In this document: positions 25,520 to 35,536 of the stretch, one piece after another | Layout of the letters: the number at the start of each line of letters is the position of its first letter | Position numbering within the stretch: the first letter of the stretch is position 1 | Notes under the pieces: generated by a model | The model's input: the letters and a program-made list of their open reading frames with translations, nothing else | The model's database searches: none | Told to the model about the DNA's origin: nothing | Source of the DNA: Anaerocolumna sp. AGMB13020 | GTDB taxonomy: Bacteria > Bacillota > Clostridia > Lachnospirales > Lachnospiraceae | Assembly (NCBI RefSeq): GCF_033100115.1 | Contig: NZ_CP136910.1 | Coordinates: forward strand, 3,186,001 to 3,250,000 | Length of the DNA: 64,000 nucleotides | Direction: 5' to 3' | Program-made: the position numbers and the translations under genes

Positions 25520-27354
25520 TCAAACAAATATTTCTGGCAATACTGGAGGTTTCCATCGTTACAGGAATAGTGATTCTTATACTCAAACTGCTGTCATTAC
25601 TGATAAACAATCATTATGCTGTCAAATGGAAAAGGCTGATATGGCTGTTGGTGGCTGTCAGACTACTCATACCAGTGAATTTTACTCCGGTCAGTGCACC
25701 GGTTCAATTCGATCTTCTAAGCTCATACAGTACAAATAATAGGACTGATAATACGGCGAAAGTAAATACAGCTGCGGTTGAAATGGCTGTTACAAAAAGC
25801 ATTGGGGAAGCTGAATATGATACAGTAAAACAGGCTGACCGGCCGGCTGCCTATGAAAACAAAACGATGGCTAAGCCGGTCCCTTGGTTAAATATTGCTG
25901 CCTCTGTTTGGGGAGCAGGCGTTATTTTATTTATACTATATTATCTGATTGGTTATCTGTATTACAGCAGGCAGATTATACGCTGGCGGCGGCCGGTAAA
26001 TGAACAGAGAATACATAATATACTTACTAATCTTTCCGGGCAGTTGTTCCTGAACAAACAGCCGGAGGTTTATGTTTGCGATAAAACAGGAAGTCCATTT
26101 CTGATAGGGTTTACGCATCCATTTCTGGTAATTCCGGCAGAAGACTTCAATGATAGGGAGCTGACCTTTATATTGAAGCATGAGCTGACACATCACAAGC
26201 AAAAAGATAATTGGTATAAATTATTTCTGCTTTTTGTAAATGCAATTCATTGGTTCAATCCCGTGGTCTACCTTCTGCGTCATGAAGCCTGCGTTGACCT
26301 GGAGCTGGCATGTGATGAAGAGGTAATCAAAGGGATGTGCTTTGAAGACCGAATAAACTATGGTGAAACAATACTCTCCTGTATTAAACGACAAAAAATA
26401 CCCAACTTAGCTATGACCACAGGATTTAACGAGTCTGCAAAAAGCCTTAAAATACGGCTGGCAAATATTCTAAGCAGGAGAAAAAAGAGAAACGGCCTGT
26501 TGCTGGTAATGCTACTCCTTATTATGTTTGTTATTCCGGGTGCGCTGTTTTCAATTAAAACAGATAGTCAGACACAGAAGGATAGGGAGGGGCTTACCTG
26601 GTATGGAGCAGTCAACCTCATTACAAAAGATACAGAGTTACCCGATGAACTCTTAGAAAGCAGAGAAGAATGGAATGAATTTATTGAGAGCGACAGAACA
26701 ATTGCATTAGTAGCAAGTATTCCTAAGGATGATATCTATGTTTATGGTCTGAAAGAAAAGGGTACGGAAGAGGGAGCGTATTCCTTGCACGGGATATGCG
26801 TGAAACAAGGAAAGGAAATTCAGGTATTAGATATTGATTGGGGTGTTTATGAGGAATTGCCCAAGATCAGCTATCAGGATTATAATGGTGATGGAAGCAA
26901 AGATTTAGCAATGATTTCAAGAAGTGTAAGCGGAACGAATATATCCTTGAATGATTTATATATGCTTATAAAAAGTAAGGAGGGGGGATGGACATATCAG
27001 TCCTTTGACTCTTTTGACTGGTCAGATAAAATTAATAAGCGAATGGAATATCAGATAAAGGATAATATATTAACGATAACCATTGATGGAAAAGATACCG
27101 GATATAGAATAGATATGAAACCGCTTGAAGAAGATTGGGGAGAAAAATTAACCTCGGTTTTCTTTGGAAGTTATGGAGAATTTATTTTTGATAATGGAAA
27201 GATATATTTGAAGTTACTTCCAACAGCCGGAGTGGGCGATTGGGCGACCCCTCAGATTATTACAGAAACTTACATTCGGATGGAGGTGACATATAACGGC
27301 AAATTTGATTTAATAAATGGATTTGCTTCAACGCAGAATGAACAAGTGAAATGA
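25516..27354 (+). CDS. BlaR1-like M56 metallopeptidase with non-penicillin-binding sensor domain
   Basis: 612 residues. Four or five membrane segments in the first ~330 residues and the M56 zinc motif HELTHHKQKDNW (about 221) with a downstream acidic ELACDEE. The C-terminal extracellular part (about 345-612) lacks the SxxK/KTG penicillin-binding motifs of BlaR1. It contains YNGDGSKDLAMIS, an FG-GAP/EF-hand-like calcium-binding loop. The signal is therefore probably not a beta-lactam. Expected to cleave the partner repressor. ATG overlaps the repressor stop (ATGA). Confidence 0.85.
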   Translation: MIKQIFLAILEVSIVTGIVILILKLLSLLINNHYAVKWKRLIWLLVAVRLLIPVNFTPVSAPVQFDLLSSYSTNNRTDNTAKVNTAAVEMAVTKSIGEAEYDTVKQADRPAAYENKTMAKPVPWLNIAASVWGAGVILFILYYLIGYLYYSRQIIRWRRPVNEQRIHNILTNLSGQLFLNKQPEVYVCDKTGSPFLIGFTHPFLVIPAEDFNDRELTFILKHELTHHKQKDNWYKLFLLFVNAIHWFNPVVYLLRHEACVDLELACDEEVIKGMCFEDRINYGETILSCIKRQKIPNLAMTTGFNESAKSLKIRLANILSRRKKRNGLLLVMLLLIMFVIPGALFSIKTDSQTQKDREGLTWYGAVNLITKDTELPDELLESREEWNEFIESDRTIALVASIPKDDIYVYGLKEKGTEEGAYSLHGICVKQGKEIQVLDIDWGVYEELPKISYQDYNGDGSKDLAMISRSVSGTNISLNDLYMLIKSKEGGWTYQSFDSFDWSDKINKRMEYQIKDNILTITIDGKDTGYRIDMKPLEEDWGEKLTSVFFGSYGEFIFDNGKIYLKLLPTAGVGDWATPQIITETYIRMEVTYNGKFDLINGFASTQNEQVK

Positions 27355-27459
27355 ACTTTTCTGATTTGTTTTGCCATTCTCAGGTGATTATAATTCAATT
27401 ACCATAGAGGATATATTCTTATTTAGTGCCTTAATAATAAATACAACAGGAGAAGAGAA

Positions 27460-27891
27460 ATGAACAGAATAAACATAATTTGTCTGGGTGTCAAAGATAT
27501 GGAGGCATCCGTTAAGTTTTACCGCGATGGACTTGGATTTGCTACGGAGGTTACGGAAAACAATCCCCCTATCGTATTTTTTAATTCCTATGGAACGAAA
27601 CTGGAATTATTTCCGATTCAGGAACTTGCAAAAGATATCGATGAAATAAATCCTCCGGCAATTCGAGAGGGCTTCTCAGGAATCACACTGGCATATAATG
27701 TGGACAGTAAAGCAAAGGTGGAGGAAGTGATTGAACTGGCAAGAAAAGCAGGCGGTAAGATTGTAAAAGAACCTCAGGAGGTTTTTTGGGGTGGCTATCA
27801 TGCATACTTTGCAGACCCGGACGGATATTATTGGGAGGTTGCCTATGGACCCGACTTTCAATATGATGAGCATGAGATGCTGATTTTATAA
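27460..27891 (+). CDS. VOC-family (glyoxalase/bleomycin-resistance fold) protein
   Basis: 143 residues of two beta-alpha-beta-beta-beta repeats: CLGVKDMEASVKFYRDGLGF at the start and ADPDGYYWEVAYGPDF at the end, the usual VOC signature with metal-binding Glu. The substrate cannot be assigned. Monocistronic; SD AGGAG. Confidence 0.85.
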   Translation: MNRINIICLGVKDMEASVKFYRDGLGFATEVTENNPPIVFFNSYGTKLELFPIQELAKDIDEINPPAIREGFSGITLAYNVDSKAKVEEVIELARKAGGKIVKEPQEVFWGGYHAYFADPDGYYWEVAYGPDFQYDEHEMLIL

Positions 27892-28007
27892 GTATAAATG
27901 GTTAGAAAATAAGAACAAAAAGATTAGAACAGTACACAAAAGTATTACAGGCTTAATATCTGACTATCATAATCACTCTTTGATAGCATAGGGTAATGCA
28001 AGTATAT

Positions 28008-28080
28008 AAAGGCTGTTTCCTGGAGGGAAGAAAACAAAGAATCTGAAATTGGTTTTCTCCTTCCTTGAAACAGCCTTTTA
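28008..28080. terminator. Long bidirectional terminator hairpin
   Basis: AAAGGCTGTTTC (28008-28019) and GAAACAGCCTTT form the base of a stem that continues with GGAGGGAAGAAAAC/GTTTTCTCCTTCC. T-run TTTTA follows on the plus strand; placed between convergent genes. Confidence 0.85.
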
Positions 28081-28132
28081 TATGGAATTTATTGCAAGGA
28101 TCGTAGAGAGAATAAGTAGTTATTAAACGGCA

Positions 28133-31100
28133 TTATTCTACGGATTTCAAGGACTCAGCCATATTAATACGGTCAATTTTCCGAACAAGTATAAGGTTAA
28201 CGAATAAGGTTAACCCCATAGTTACCAGGAAGGCATACAGATAACTCACGGGTAAGATCTGCACATTAAAGGACACAGCCTCAATCTTAATCTGATCCAT
28301 TACGAAGCGATGGAGCAGGATGCCTGCCGGAAGTCCAAACAAGGTGCTGATAAGAGTGATGACGATATTTTCCCGAAAGACATAGCTGTAGGTTTCTTTT
28401 GGATAAAAGCCCAGAACTTTAATGGTTGCAATTTCACGGTTCCGCTCTGTTATATTGATATTACTCAGGTTATACATGACTACGAAGGAAAGGGCACAGG
28501 CACAGGCAATTACCAGCCACACAATGTAATTCAGACTGTTCATCATATTTGTAACCTGGTTTCTGGTATCGGCAGTAATCACGATGCCTGAGGCACCATA
28601 ATCTTTCATGAGTCTGGCAGATATGGTGTAAATATCCTTGGAATCTGTAGTGGCATAAGCTGTCTTATAAGCTGGTTTTTTTCCAAAGACCTGCTCATGT
28701 GTGGCCCCGCTCATGAACATATAGTTAAAGGCATAGTTCTTAAAGATACCTCCAATTACAACCGTATAGGCTTCTGTGTTATTAAGGTTGATGGTCATGG
28801 AATCACCAATCTTAAGATTTTCGGTTTCTGCCAGGCGGTCATTAATGGCTACATAACCTTCCTTCGGAAAAGGAACAGCCTTTCCGTTAAGGTGCAGCCC
28901 GATCACCTTTGTAATATCCGGGTCATCGCTTGCTATGACATTTATCTTCTGATTACCGCCTTTGCCTGTGACTTCATAGGTATCTGAAGATAGAAAGACA
29001 CATTCGGACAAGAGAGCGGAGGTATTCTCCTGAAAGTCTGCCATGTCCTCTTCTGTCTGTGCCTCTGAAAAGGCTATGGTATAATCATAGAGCATAATGG
29101 TATCAAACTGATCGTCCGCTATATTGCTGACAGAATCATTTAAACCTAAACCTGCCAGCAGCAGTGCGGTACAGCCGCCAGTCCCAAGTATCATCATAAA
29201 CAGGCGTTTCTTATAACGTAAGATGTTGCGGATGGATACCTTATGGAGGAAGCTGATAGCCTTCCATAATACAGGAATCCGTTCCAGAAAGATTCGTTTT
29301 CCAACCTTGGGAGACTTGGGTCTCATTAATTCTGCCGGCATCTGTGACAGCTCTGTCCTGCAGGCAGCATAGGTTGCGCCAACGGAACAAAGAAGGGAAA
29401 CAAATAAGGTCAGCAGTGCTAAACTGCCACTGAAGATATATTTAATCTCCGCGAAATCATATAGCATTTTATAAGCCTGCCAGATGGCATAAGGAAATAA
29501 TCTGGTGCCTGTAAAATAGCCAAGAATACAACCAAGCACTGCAGCGCTTCCGGAATAGGTAACATATTTTAAAGCGATGGAACGATTGGTATAGCCCAAG
29601 GCTTTCAGTGTTCCTATCTGGGTACGCTGTTCATCCACCATTCTGGTCATGGTGGTGCTGCATACCAGAGCTGCTACAAGAAAGAAAAAGATGGGGAAAA
29701 TCTTTGCGATGCCTTCAACAACGGAGGAGTCATTCTCAAAACTTGCATACCCGATATTTTTTGTTCTGTCCAATACATAGGTGGCGGGCTTATCCAGCGA
29801 GGCCAGCTCCTCTTTTGCAGCGTTTATTTTATCCAGGGCTTCCTTGAGTTTTTCCTCACTTTCCGTCAGAGTATTTTCCGTATCTTCTTTGGCTTCCTGA
29901 TATTTTTCAAGTCCCTCCCGATATTCTTTTTTTGCTTTGGTAAGAGCGGATTTTCCATCTGTTATCTGCTCTTTGAAGGTCTCAAGGGTTAGTTTTGCCG
30001 CATCCAACTGTGCTTTGGCTGAGGTAAGCTGCTTCATAGCTGTTTTAAATTCCTTTTCTGCGGCCTTTCCTGCGGCATCCAGTGTGCTTTGAGCGGCATC
30101 CAGCTCTTTCAGGGAATTCGTTAAGGTCTGATACTGGGTAATTACACCGGAAGCTTCTATTTGCTCCAGTCCGGCTGAGACCTGTTTTAGCTGTGCGGTA
30201 TAGGTCTGGTATTCGGTGCTGTCAGGATCTGAAAGCTGTGAGAGAGCGGCTTTTAAGCTACTTTCTGATGCTTTTAAGGTATCGTATTGGCCGGGGACAC
30301 CGCTTTTTTCAATCTCTTCTATACCATTAGTTACTTTTGAACGGCTGGTGGTAATTTCCTGCTGCTTATCTTCCAGTTCTTTTAAAGAATCGGATTTTTT
30401 GGTATCATACTCTTTCTTAGAGATGTTATAATCAGAGAGAGCGGAGTTATATTCCTTTTCTTTTTCTGCTAAGGAGGCCTCGCTGTCTTCCAGTTTCTTT
30501 TCATTAGCGGTTATCTCGGTTTTGGCTTTCTCTAACTTCTTTTTGGAAGCACTTAATTTATTTTCTGCTTCTTTCTTTCCGTCCAGGTATTCTGCATAAG
30601 AGGAATCGTATTCCCTTTGGGCATCTGCGATAGACTCCCTGGCTTCCTTTGTAATATTACCGTAACGCAGATCTGCACGGTCTTTGACAGCAGTCTTTAA
30701 GGGCTGTTCCATAGCGGATACAGCAGCCTCATATTCTTTACTGAAGATCTGGCCTTGATTATCAAGAAGGGTAACAAAGATCTCACTATAATAATCAACC
30801 TGAAAGCCGCCTTCCGGAAGGTAGAGAAAGGCATTAATGGAACCACCGGCAAGCTTAGTGGTGCCCCGGTCACTGCGATACATATAGTTTACGGAATTGC
30901 ATAAGCCGACAATGGTATAATTCTGATAGGCAAAGCTGTCCCGCACCTCTTCTTCGTTTTTGTCAGATATATTAATTGTTTTTCCGAGATCTTCTTCGGT
31001 AAAATAACCGGCATCCGCAATACACTCATTATCAGCCTCAGGGAGTCTGCCTTTTAACAGCTTTATTTGATTCAGATTGTCTGTAATGGAGTGAGCTTTA

Positions 31101-31423
31101 AAGATTACATCCTCCGTATCATGAAAAGCTGTGATAAAATCCGCATTAATTGCACCCTGGGCTGTGCTTACACCTTCAAGACCGCTGATGTACTCTACAT
31201 CTTTTGCGGTAAAACCCAAAGTGGAGAGTAACCGGTAATCATACATTTTGGTGGCTTTGATAAAAGCATCACCTGTCTGCAGCATTGCCTGCTTGGTTAT
31301 CTTAAGGCCGGAGAAGAATCCCACGCCTAGAGCTACAATGACAAGAAGCGCAAGATAACGGCCCAGGGTATGCCGTATTTCCCGGCGGTTGTTTTTGTTC
31401 CACGCAGAATTTCTTATTACCAT
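28133..31423 (-). CDS. FtsX/MacB-type ABC transporter permease with large coiled-coil ectodomain
   Basis: 1096 residues. First membrane helix near 20-40, a periplasm-side domain, a long Lys/Glu/Ala coiled coil (about 265-545, many KKLEKAKTEI-like heptads), an FtsX block (about 565-720), a second helix and MacB-like domain (about 745-950) and a final FtsX block (about 970-1090). Such permeases with a cytosolic ATPase act as mechanotransmission or lipoprotein/peptide exporters rather than classic transporters. Coupled to the ATPase gene by a 7-nt overlap. Confidence 0.85.
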   Translation of the reverse strand: MVIRNSAWNKNNRREIRHTLGRYLALLVIVALGVGFFSGLKITKQAMLQTGDAFIKATKMYDYRLLSTLGFTAKDVEYISGLEGVSTAQGAINADFITAFHDTEDVIFKAHSITDNLNQIKLLKGRLPEADNECIADAGYFTEEDLGKTINISDKNEEEVRDSFAYQNYTIVGLCNSVNYMYRSDRGTTKLAGGSINAFLYLPEGGFQVDYYSEIFVTLLDNQGQIFSKEYEAAVSAMEQPLKTAVKDRADLRYGNITKEARESIADAQREYDSSYAEYLDGKKEAENKLSASKKKLEKAKTEITANEKKLEDSEASLAEKEKEYNSALSDYNISKKEYDTKKSDSLKELEDKQQEITTSRSKVTNGIEEIEKSGVPGQYDTLKASESSLKAALSQLSDPDSTEYQTYTAQLKQVSAGLEQIEASGVITQYQTLTNSLKELDAAQSTLDAAGKAAEKEFKTAMKQLTSAKAQLDAAKLTLETFKEQITDGKSALTKAKKEYREGLEKYQEAKEDTENTLTESEEKLKEALDKINAAKEELASLDKPATYVLDRTKNIGYASFENDSSVVEGIAKIFPIFFFLVAALVCSTTMTRMVDEQRTQIGTLKALGYTNRSIALKYVTYSGSAAVLGCILGYFTGTRLFPYAIWQAYKMLYDFAEIKYIFSGSLALLTLFVSLLCSVGATYAACRTELSQMPAELMRPKSPKVGKRIFLERIPVLWKAISFLHKVSIRNILRYKKRLFMMILGTGGCTALLLAGLGLNDSVSNIADDQFDTIMLYDYTIAFSEAQTEEDMADFQENTSALLSECVFLSSDTYEVTGKGGNQKINVIASDDPDITKVIGLHLNGKAVPFPKEGYVAINDRLAETENLKIGDSMTINLNNTEAYTVVIGGIFKNYAFNYMFMSGATHEQVFGKKPAYKTAYATTDSKDIYTISARLMKDYGASGIVITADTRNQVTNMMNSLNYIVWLVIACACALSFVVMYNLSNINITERNREIATIKVLGFYPKETYSYVFRENIVITLISTLFGLPAGILLHRFVMDQIKIEAVSFNVQILPVSYLYAFLVTMGLTLFVNLILVRKIDRINMAESLKSVE

Positions 31424-32121
31424 TCAATCTCCTCCACCGGTATAACCTTCTCATTTTTTCGCACCGAAGAGACGGTTCCGTTTTTTACATGGATTACCCG
31501 GTCAGCCATTGCCGTCAGTGCTGAATTATGGGTGATGATGATAACCGTCATCCCGCTTTTCCGGCTCTGATCCTGTAGTAATTTTAGTATTTGCTTACCG
31601 GTATTGTAATCAAGAGCTCCGGTAGGTTCGTCACATAATAATAATTTTGGATTCTTAGCCAGTGCCCGGGCTATGGAAACACGCTGCTGTTCACCGCCTG
31701 ATAACTGGGAGGGGAAATTATAGAGCCGTTCTGAAAGGCCTACATTTCCTAGGATCTCCGCCGCCGGAATCGGATCTTTTATCATCTGAGATGCAATCTC
31801 AACATTTTCAAGAGCCGTCAGGTTTGGTATGAGATTATAGAACTGGAATACAAAACCAATATCTTCTCTGCGGTAACCTACAAGGCTTTTTTTATTCAGG
31901 GCTGATATCTCTGTATTGCCAAGATACACCTTGCCGGTAGTCAGAGTATCCATTCCGCCTAAAATATTTAAGAGTGTGGTCTTGCCAGCACCTGACTGCC
32001 CTACAATTACACAGATCTCACCCTTGTCTACTTCAAAAGTGGTATCATGCAGAGCGTTAACATTAACATCACCTGAATGATAGGTCTTACCGACATTTTC
32101 AAATCGTACAAAAGAATTCAT
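31417..32121 (-). CDS. ABC transporter ATP-binding protein (LolD/MacB type)
   Basis: 234 residues. Walker [13 protein letters not shown]-loop [19 protein letters not shown], signature [15 protein letters not shown], Walker [13 protein letters not shown] and switch His in IITHN. The sequence class is that of ATPases serving FtsX-like permeases. SD AGGAGGT. Likely repressed by the divergent TetR-type regulator. Confidence 0.92.
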   Translation of the reverse strand: MNSFVRFENVGKTYHSGDVNVNALHDTTFEVDKGEICVIVGQSGAGKTTLLNILGGMDTLTTGKVYLGNTEISALNKKSLVGYRREDIGFVFQFYNLIPNLTALENVEIASQMIKDPIPAAEILGNVGLSERLYNFPSQLSGGEQQRVSIARALAKNPKLLLCDEPTGALDYNTGKQILKLLQDQSRKSGMTVIIITHNSALTAMADRVIHVKNGTVSSVRKNEKVIPVEEIEW

Positions 32122-32199
32122 GCTACCTCCTAAGCTGGGTTAATTACAAGCTCACAGTAAAATCAAAGGAATGATATAGTATCCTGTATAACTTGACAA

Positions 32200-32288
32200 G
32201 TGTTGAAAAATAAACTAGAATTCAGCATAATATAATAAGCGCAGGAAATCAATAAACAGAATAAGACAGGATGTGTATTTTTCAACAC
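32200..32288. promoter_or_regulatory. 13-bp inverted repeat flanking the divergent ABC/TetR promoters
   Basis: GTGTTGAAAAATA (32200-32212) and TATTTTTCAACAC (32276-32288) are perfect reverse complements 63 bp apart, with the candidate -10 regions (TATAAT-like at about 32231) between. Probably two binding sites for the adjacent TetR-family protein. Confidence 0.55.
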
Positions 32289-32326
32289 AAATGCAGAATC
32301 TATTCAAATTATGAGGTAAAACTTCT

Positions 32327-32947
32327 ATGAATAAAAGTGGTGATAACAATCGTAGTGTCCGCAATACCAAGAAAAAATTATTAAACGGGCTGTTAAGCCT
32401 TATGCGTCAGAAGGCAATTTCTAACATAACGGTTCGTGAGCTGACAGAGCTTGTGGATGTCAACCGGGGAACCTTTTATTTTCATTATACAGATATTTAC
32501 GATATGATCAGTCAGGTACAGGAAGACTTCTTTCAGAAGTTCAATGAAATTATCGATCAGATGATGAATCATCCGCCGGCAAAGGGAGAACCCCCGAAGG
32601 TGCTGGTAAGGATTTATTCCATCTGTGCGGAAAACAAAGAGTTCTGTGAAATTATGCTGGGGCCAAATGGAGATGCTGCTTTTGTGGACCGTATCAAAAA
32701 TATTGTTGATGAGAGAATCTCTGATTTATGGAAAAGCGTCGGTGCCCATATGACAGAAGAGGAATATGACTATTTTAATGCCTTTATCATCAATGGTTAT
32801 ATCGGCTTTCTTCAAAAGTGGCTGAAAACTGACTGTAAGCAATCGCCGGAGGAAATGGCTGCATTTGCGGCCAACGTGATTATCCCGACGATAAAGAGCT
32901 CTATTGAATTAAATGGCCTAATGAAGACTTATAATCATTTAAATTGA
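32327..32947 (+). CDS. TetR/AcrR-family regulator
   Basis: 206 residues. N-terminal HTH (TKKKLLNGLLSLMRQKAISNITVRELTELVDVNRGTFYFHYTDIYDMI) and a TetR_C-type helical ligand domain. Divergent from the ABC exporter operon, which it probably controls. No other partner gene follows directly. Confidence 0.85.
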   Translation: MNKSGDNNRSVRNTKKKLLNGLLSLMRQKAISNITVRELTELVDVNRGTFYFHYTDIYDMISQVQEDFFQKFNEIIDQMMNHPPAKGEPPKVLVRIYSICAENKEFCEIMLGPNGDAAFVDRIKNIVDERISDLWKSVGAHMTEEEYDYFNAFIINGYIGFLQKWLKTDCKQSPEEMAAFAANVIIPTIKSSIELNGLMKTYNHLN

Positions 32948-33099
32948 GCGACATATGGTAGGAGTGTCTGTATAAATTGAATATACGAAAAGTATCCCTT
33001 GCGGCAATATCTTACTATTAGGTAGACTCTTAAGTAGCTTGCTAAAGTGTAAGGAAGCAACCTCGAAATATAGAAAGAGAATGGCATGGGAGAGAGCCA

Positions 33100-33330
33100 A
33101 TGGGAGAAGCAGATAAGAGAAATAAGCTGGATGAAATTCCATTTACCTTTGAGGTATCTAAGGATAAGAAGGTTTTTATATTCTGGTATGGTAAAAGGGT
33201 TACTATACTGAAAGAAAAAGACAGCAACAGATTCCTGGAACGAATCCGTAATGCGAATCAGAAGGAAGCGCAGCTGATAATGGCAAAAGTAACAGGTAAT
33301 TTTAAGCGAGGAAATGAAAAAAACAAATAA
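33100..33330 (+). CDS. Small conserved-looking hypothetical protein
   Basis: 76 residues with a proper SD (GGGAGAG) 5 nt before ATG. Charged and soluble: IPFTFEVSKDKKVFIFWYGKRVTILKEK then a helical AQLIMAKVTGNFKRGN tail. I have the impression that such short proteins occur in Lachnospiraceae but cannot name a family or function. Confidence 0.55.
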   Translation: MGEADKRNKLDEIPFTFEVSKDKKVFIFWYGKRVTILKEKDSNRFLERIRNANQKEAQLIMAKVTGNFKRGNEKNK

Positions 33331-33796
33331 TTGTTATGGAGGGTCTGAAGGGCTTCCTAGGATTACTGTACTGTTATAAACAGCATGTCTGTTTATGCAC
33401 CGCAGGTGGCAATGAGAGTAATACATGAATAATGAGTGTGTCATTATCCCGTATTATCCTTAAGGTTACTGTAACGGTTCATAAATAAGGGCATGCTTTT
33501 TTATTTGGAGGATACACTGCTTTATCGTGTAATTTCAGAAGGAGTAACAGCATATTTGTTTGATGGGAAAAGCAGGAAGGGAGTGAAAGTTCATTTGACA
33601 GATTTGGTAAATATAGTTTATTATTCAAAACAGAACTTATGTTTTGGTGGAATGGCAGAGGGCAGATACGATTGAGCAAAAAGGCAATAGGCGGAGAGGG
33701 AAGCTTACGTCTTGAAGGAAAAAATATAAAATGTTTCAAACATATTTCAAATGTAAAAAGTTATATCTGTGAAAGTATTTACTAGGGGGTGGAGAT
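33331..33796. other. Intergenic region before the sigma factor
   Basis: A 60-codon frame at 33493-33675 has no SD and no family resemblance, so I do not call it a gene. An imperfect hairpin lies around AAACAGCATGTCTGTTT (33378-33394). The right end holds the sigma-factor leader. Confidence 0.45.
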
Positions 33797-34345
33797 TTGT
33801 TAAGCAGTGAGGAGATGGATAATCTTATGGTACGGATTTCCAAAAGGGAAATGGCAGCACTTGAGGAATTTTATGAAGTCATGAGTAAAGCCGTATACGG
33901 ATTAGCCTATGTCATTACAAAATCACCTTATGATGCAGAGGATATAATGCAGAATACCTTTATCAGAGTCTGGGATAAGGCACATCGTTACCGCAGCGGA
34001 ACGAATGCGAAAGCCTGGGTAATGAAGATAGCCAGAAACCTTGCTCTTACAAAAAGAGAGGAAGGCAAGAGATTTGTAGAACTGGATGAAGAGCTGCCAT
34101 CAGAGGATATGTACCGAAAGATGCTGCAGTTCCAGGAATTAAATTCTTTGCTGTCTATACTAAAAAAAGAGGAGAAGGAGATAGTGGTTCTCTATTCTGT
34201 TGGTTTTTCTCATAAGGAGATTGCTGAGATTCTAAAGAGACCTTATGCAACGGTTCGATGGAAGTACAGCAACGCAATCAGTAAACTGTCTCAAAAGGAG
34301 CAAAGCTTTGAATATGCAAAAAGCATATGCAGAAAGGGAGAGTAA
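33797..34345 (+). CDS. ECF-type RNA polymerase sigma factor
   Basis: 182 residues from TTG, 5 nt after GGGGTGGAG. Region 2 (YVITKSPYDAEDIMQNTFIRVWDKAHRY with AWVMKIARNLALTKR) and region 4 (LLSILKKEEKEIVVLYSVGFSHKEIAEILKRPYATVRWKYSNAISKL). It overlaps or adjoins the gene for a single-pass membrane protein that likely acts as its anti-sigma factor. Confidence 0.9.
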   Translation: MLSSEEMDNLMVRISKREMAALEEFYEVMSKAVYGLAYVITKSPYDAEDIMQNTFIRVWDKAHRYRSGTNAKAWVMKIARNLALTKREEGKRFVELDEELPSEDMYRKMLQFQELNSLLSILKKEEKEIVVLYSVGFSHKEIAEILKRPYATVRWKYSNAISKLSQKEQSFEYAKSICRKGE

Positions 34346-34347
34346 TT

Positions 34348-35424
34348 ATGAAAGAACCTGAAATACTTTCACAAATAGATAATATCCTGGAGGAGGTAAC
34401 TCCAAGAAATATAACTGCCCTGAAGGAGAAGCTGAAAACGGGGAAACACAAACAGAAAAAGAAGTTAAGGTTAAGTTTTGCAGCTGCCTGCCTCGTGCTG
34501 CTTTTAATTAGCGGAGCTACTGTTACGGCCAATCAGCTTACGGGGACGAACTTCTTTTACCAGTTTTATCTGGACAGAAGAAGAGAAATCCCCAGGAGTC
34601 AGGTATATTTAGGGCCAGAGCAGTATAAAGAAATTTCCTCCCGCAGTGTTGGAAAGACAGCAGATTCGGATGAGCTGAAGATTGAGGTAATGGGAGCTGT
34701 AGCAACGGGTAATGTTGCTTCTGTTATGTTGCGATTTACCGTAAAAAATGCAGAGAATGTATTGAAGGAGAAAGGTATCTACACGGAAGGAAGATTTGGC
34801 TTTCAAGACGAAAGTGGAGGCACTTTATTCCAGGAGGCCCAAGGTGGCAGTATTGGCTATCAATATCTTCCTCTGAAAGGAAATAGTGGGGAGTTACAGT
34901 TTGAGATTATCTATACCGTTATAGGAAAGGAGAAAATTGCTGGAAAGCAACATAGCATAGAACTGGCGGGGCTTCAGTATTATACCCAGGAAAAAATAAA
35001 AGGTGTCTATAAGAAAAAGTGGAAAATAGACATAGATTTTGACAAAGAGGTGGATTATACCAGGACAATCCTTTTAAATCAGGAAGTTTTACTGGGAAAA
35101 AAATATGTGACACTGACTAAGATAGAATTAACACCTTACTCCTGCATCTTTTCCTTTGAGAAAAGAACCACAAAAGCATCGGATCTTGACATTGTAATGG
35201 AGGAGCTTGAGAAAAAGAGTGATAAAGCTGTTATATATTTTCCGGAAGCCAGTATAGATAAAAAAGCTTTTTCCTATTCTGTAGGAGGAGGCAGGGCAGA
35301 TGATTTCGGTAATTTAGAGCCTGATGTAATCTATTGCAAAGCCTCTCTCTTTTTTAAAGAACCTATTATGGTCGATAACGTGAAGAACATTAAATTTAAT
35401 GGGAAGCGATATTATTTGAAGTAA
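34348..35424 (+). CDS. Membrane-anchored DUF4179-like protein, probable anti-sigma factor
   Basis: 358 residues from the ATG at 34348, 7 nt after AGGGAGAG; an upstream in-frame ATG inside the sigma gene lacks an SD. A cytosolic N-terminus of ~45 residues, one membrane helix (AAACLVLLLISGATVTA) and a large beta-rich extracellular domain. This layout and the position next to a sigma factor match DUF4179-type partners, which are thought to hold the sigma factor at the membrane. Confidence 0.75.
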   Translation: MKEPEILSQIDNILEEVTPRNITALKEKLKTGKHKQKKKLRLSFAAACLVLLLISGATVTANQLTGTNFFYQFYLDRRREIPRSQVYLGPEQYKEISSRSVGKTADSDELKIEVMGAVATGNVASVMLRFTVKNAENVLKEKGIYTEGRFGFQDESGGTLFQEAQGGSIGYQYLPLKGNSGELQFEIIYTVIGKEKIAGKQHSIELAGLQYYTQEKIKGVYKKKWKIDIDFDKEVDYTRTILLNQEVLLGKKYVTLTKIELTPYSCIFSFEKRTTKASDLDIVMEELEKKSDKAVIYFPEASIDKKAFSYSVGGGRADDFGNLEPDVIYCKASLFFKEPIMVDNVKNIKFNGKRYYLK

Positions 35425-35536
35425 AGGAACTTATATTGTAATTTGAAAGTCCTATATTCCAATAGCAAGGAAAATACATTATAATACCCCTTGGAGAATG
35501 GAATCCATATCAATAAAATACAAAGGAGTTTGCATA

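Noticed and set aside
33493..33675. 60-codon frame before the sigma factor
   Set aside because: Weak upstream signal and no recognisable domain; possible but not supported.
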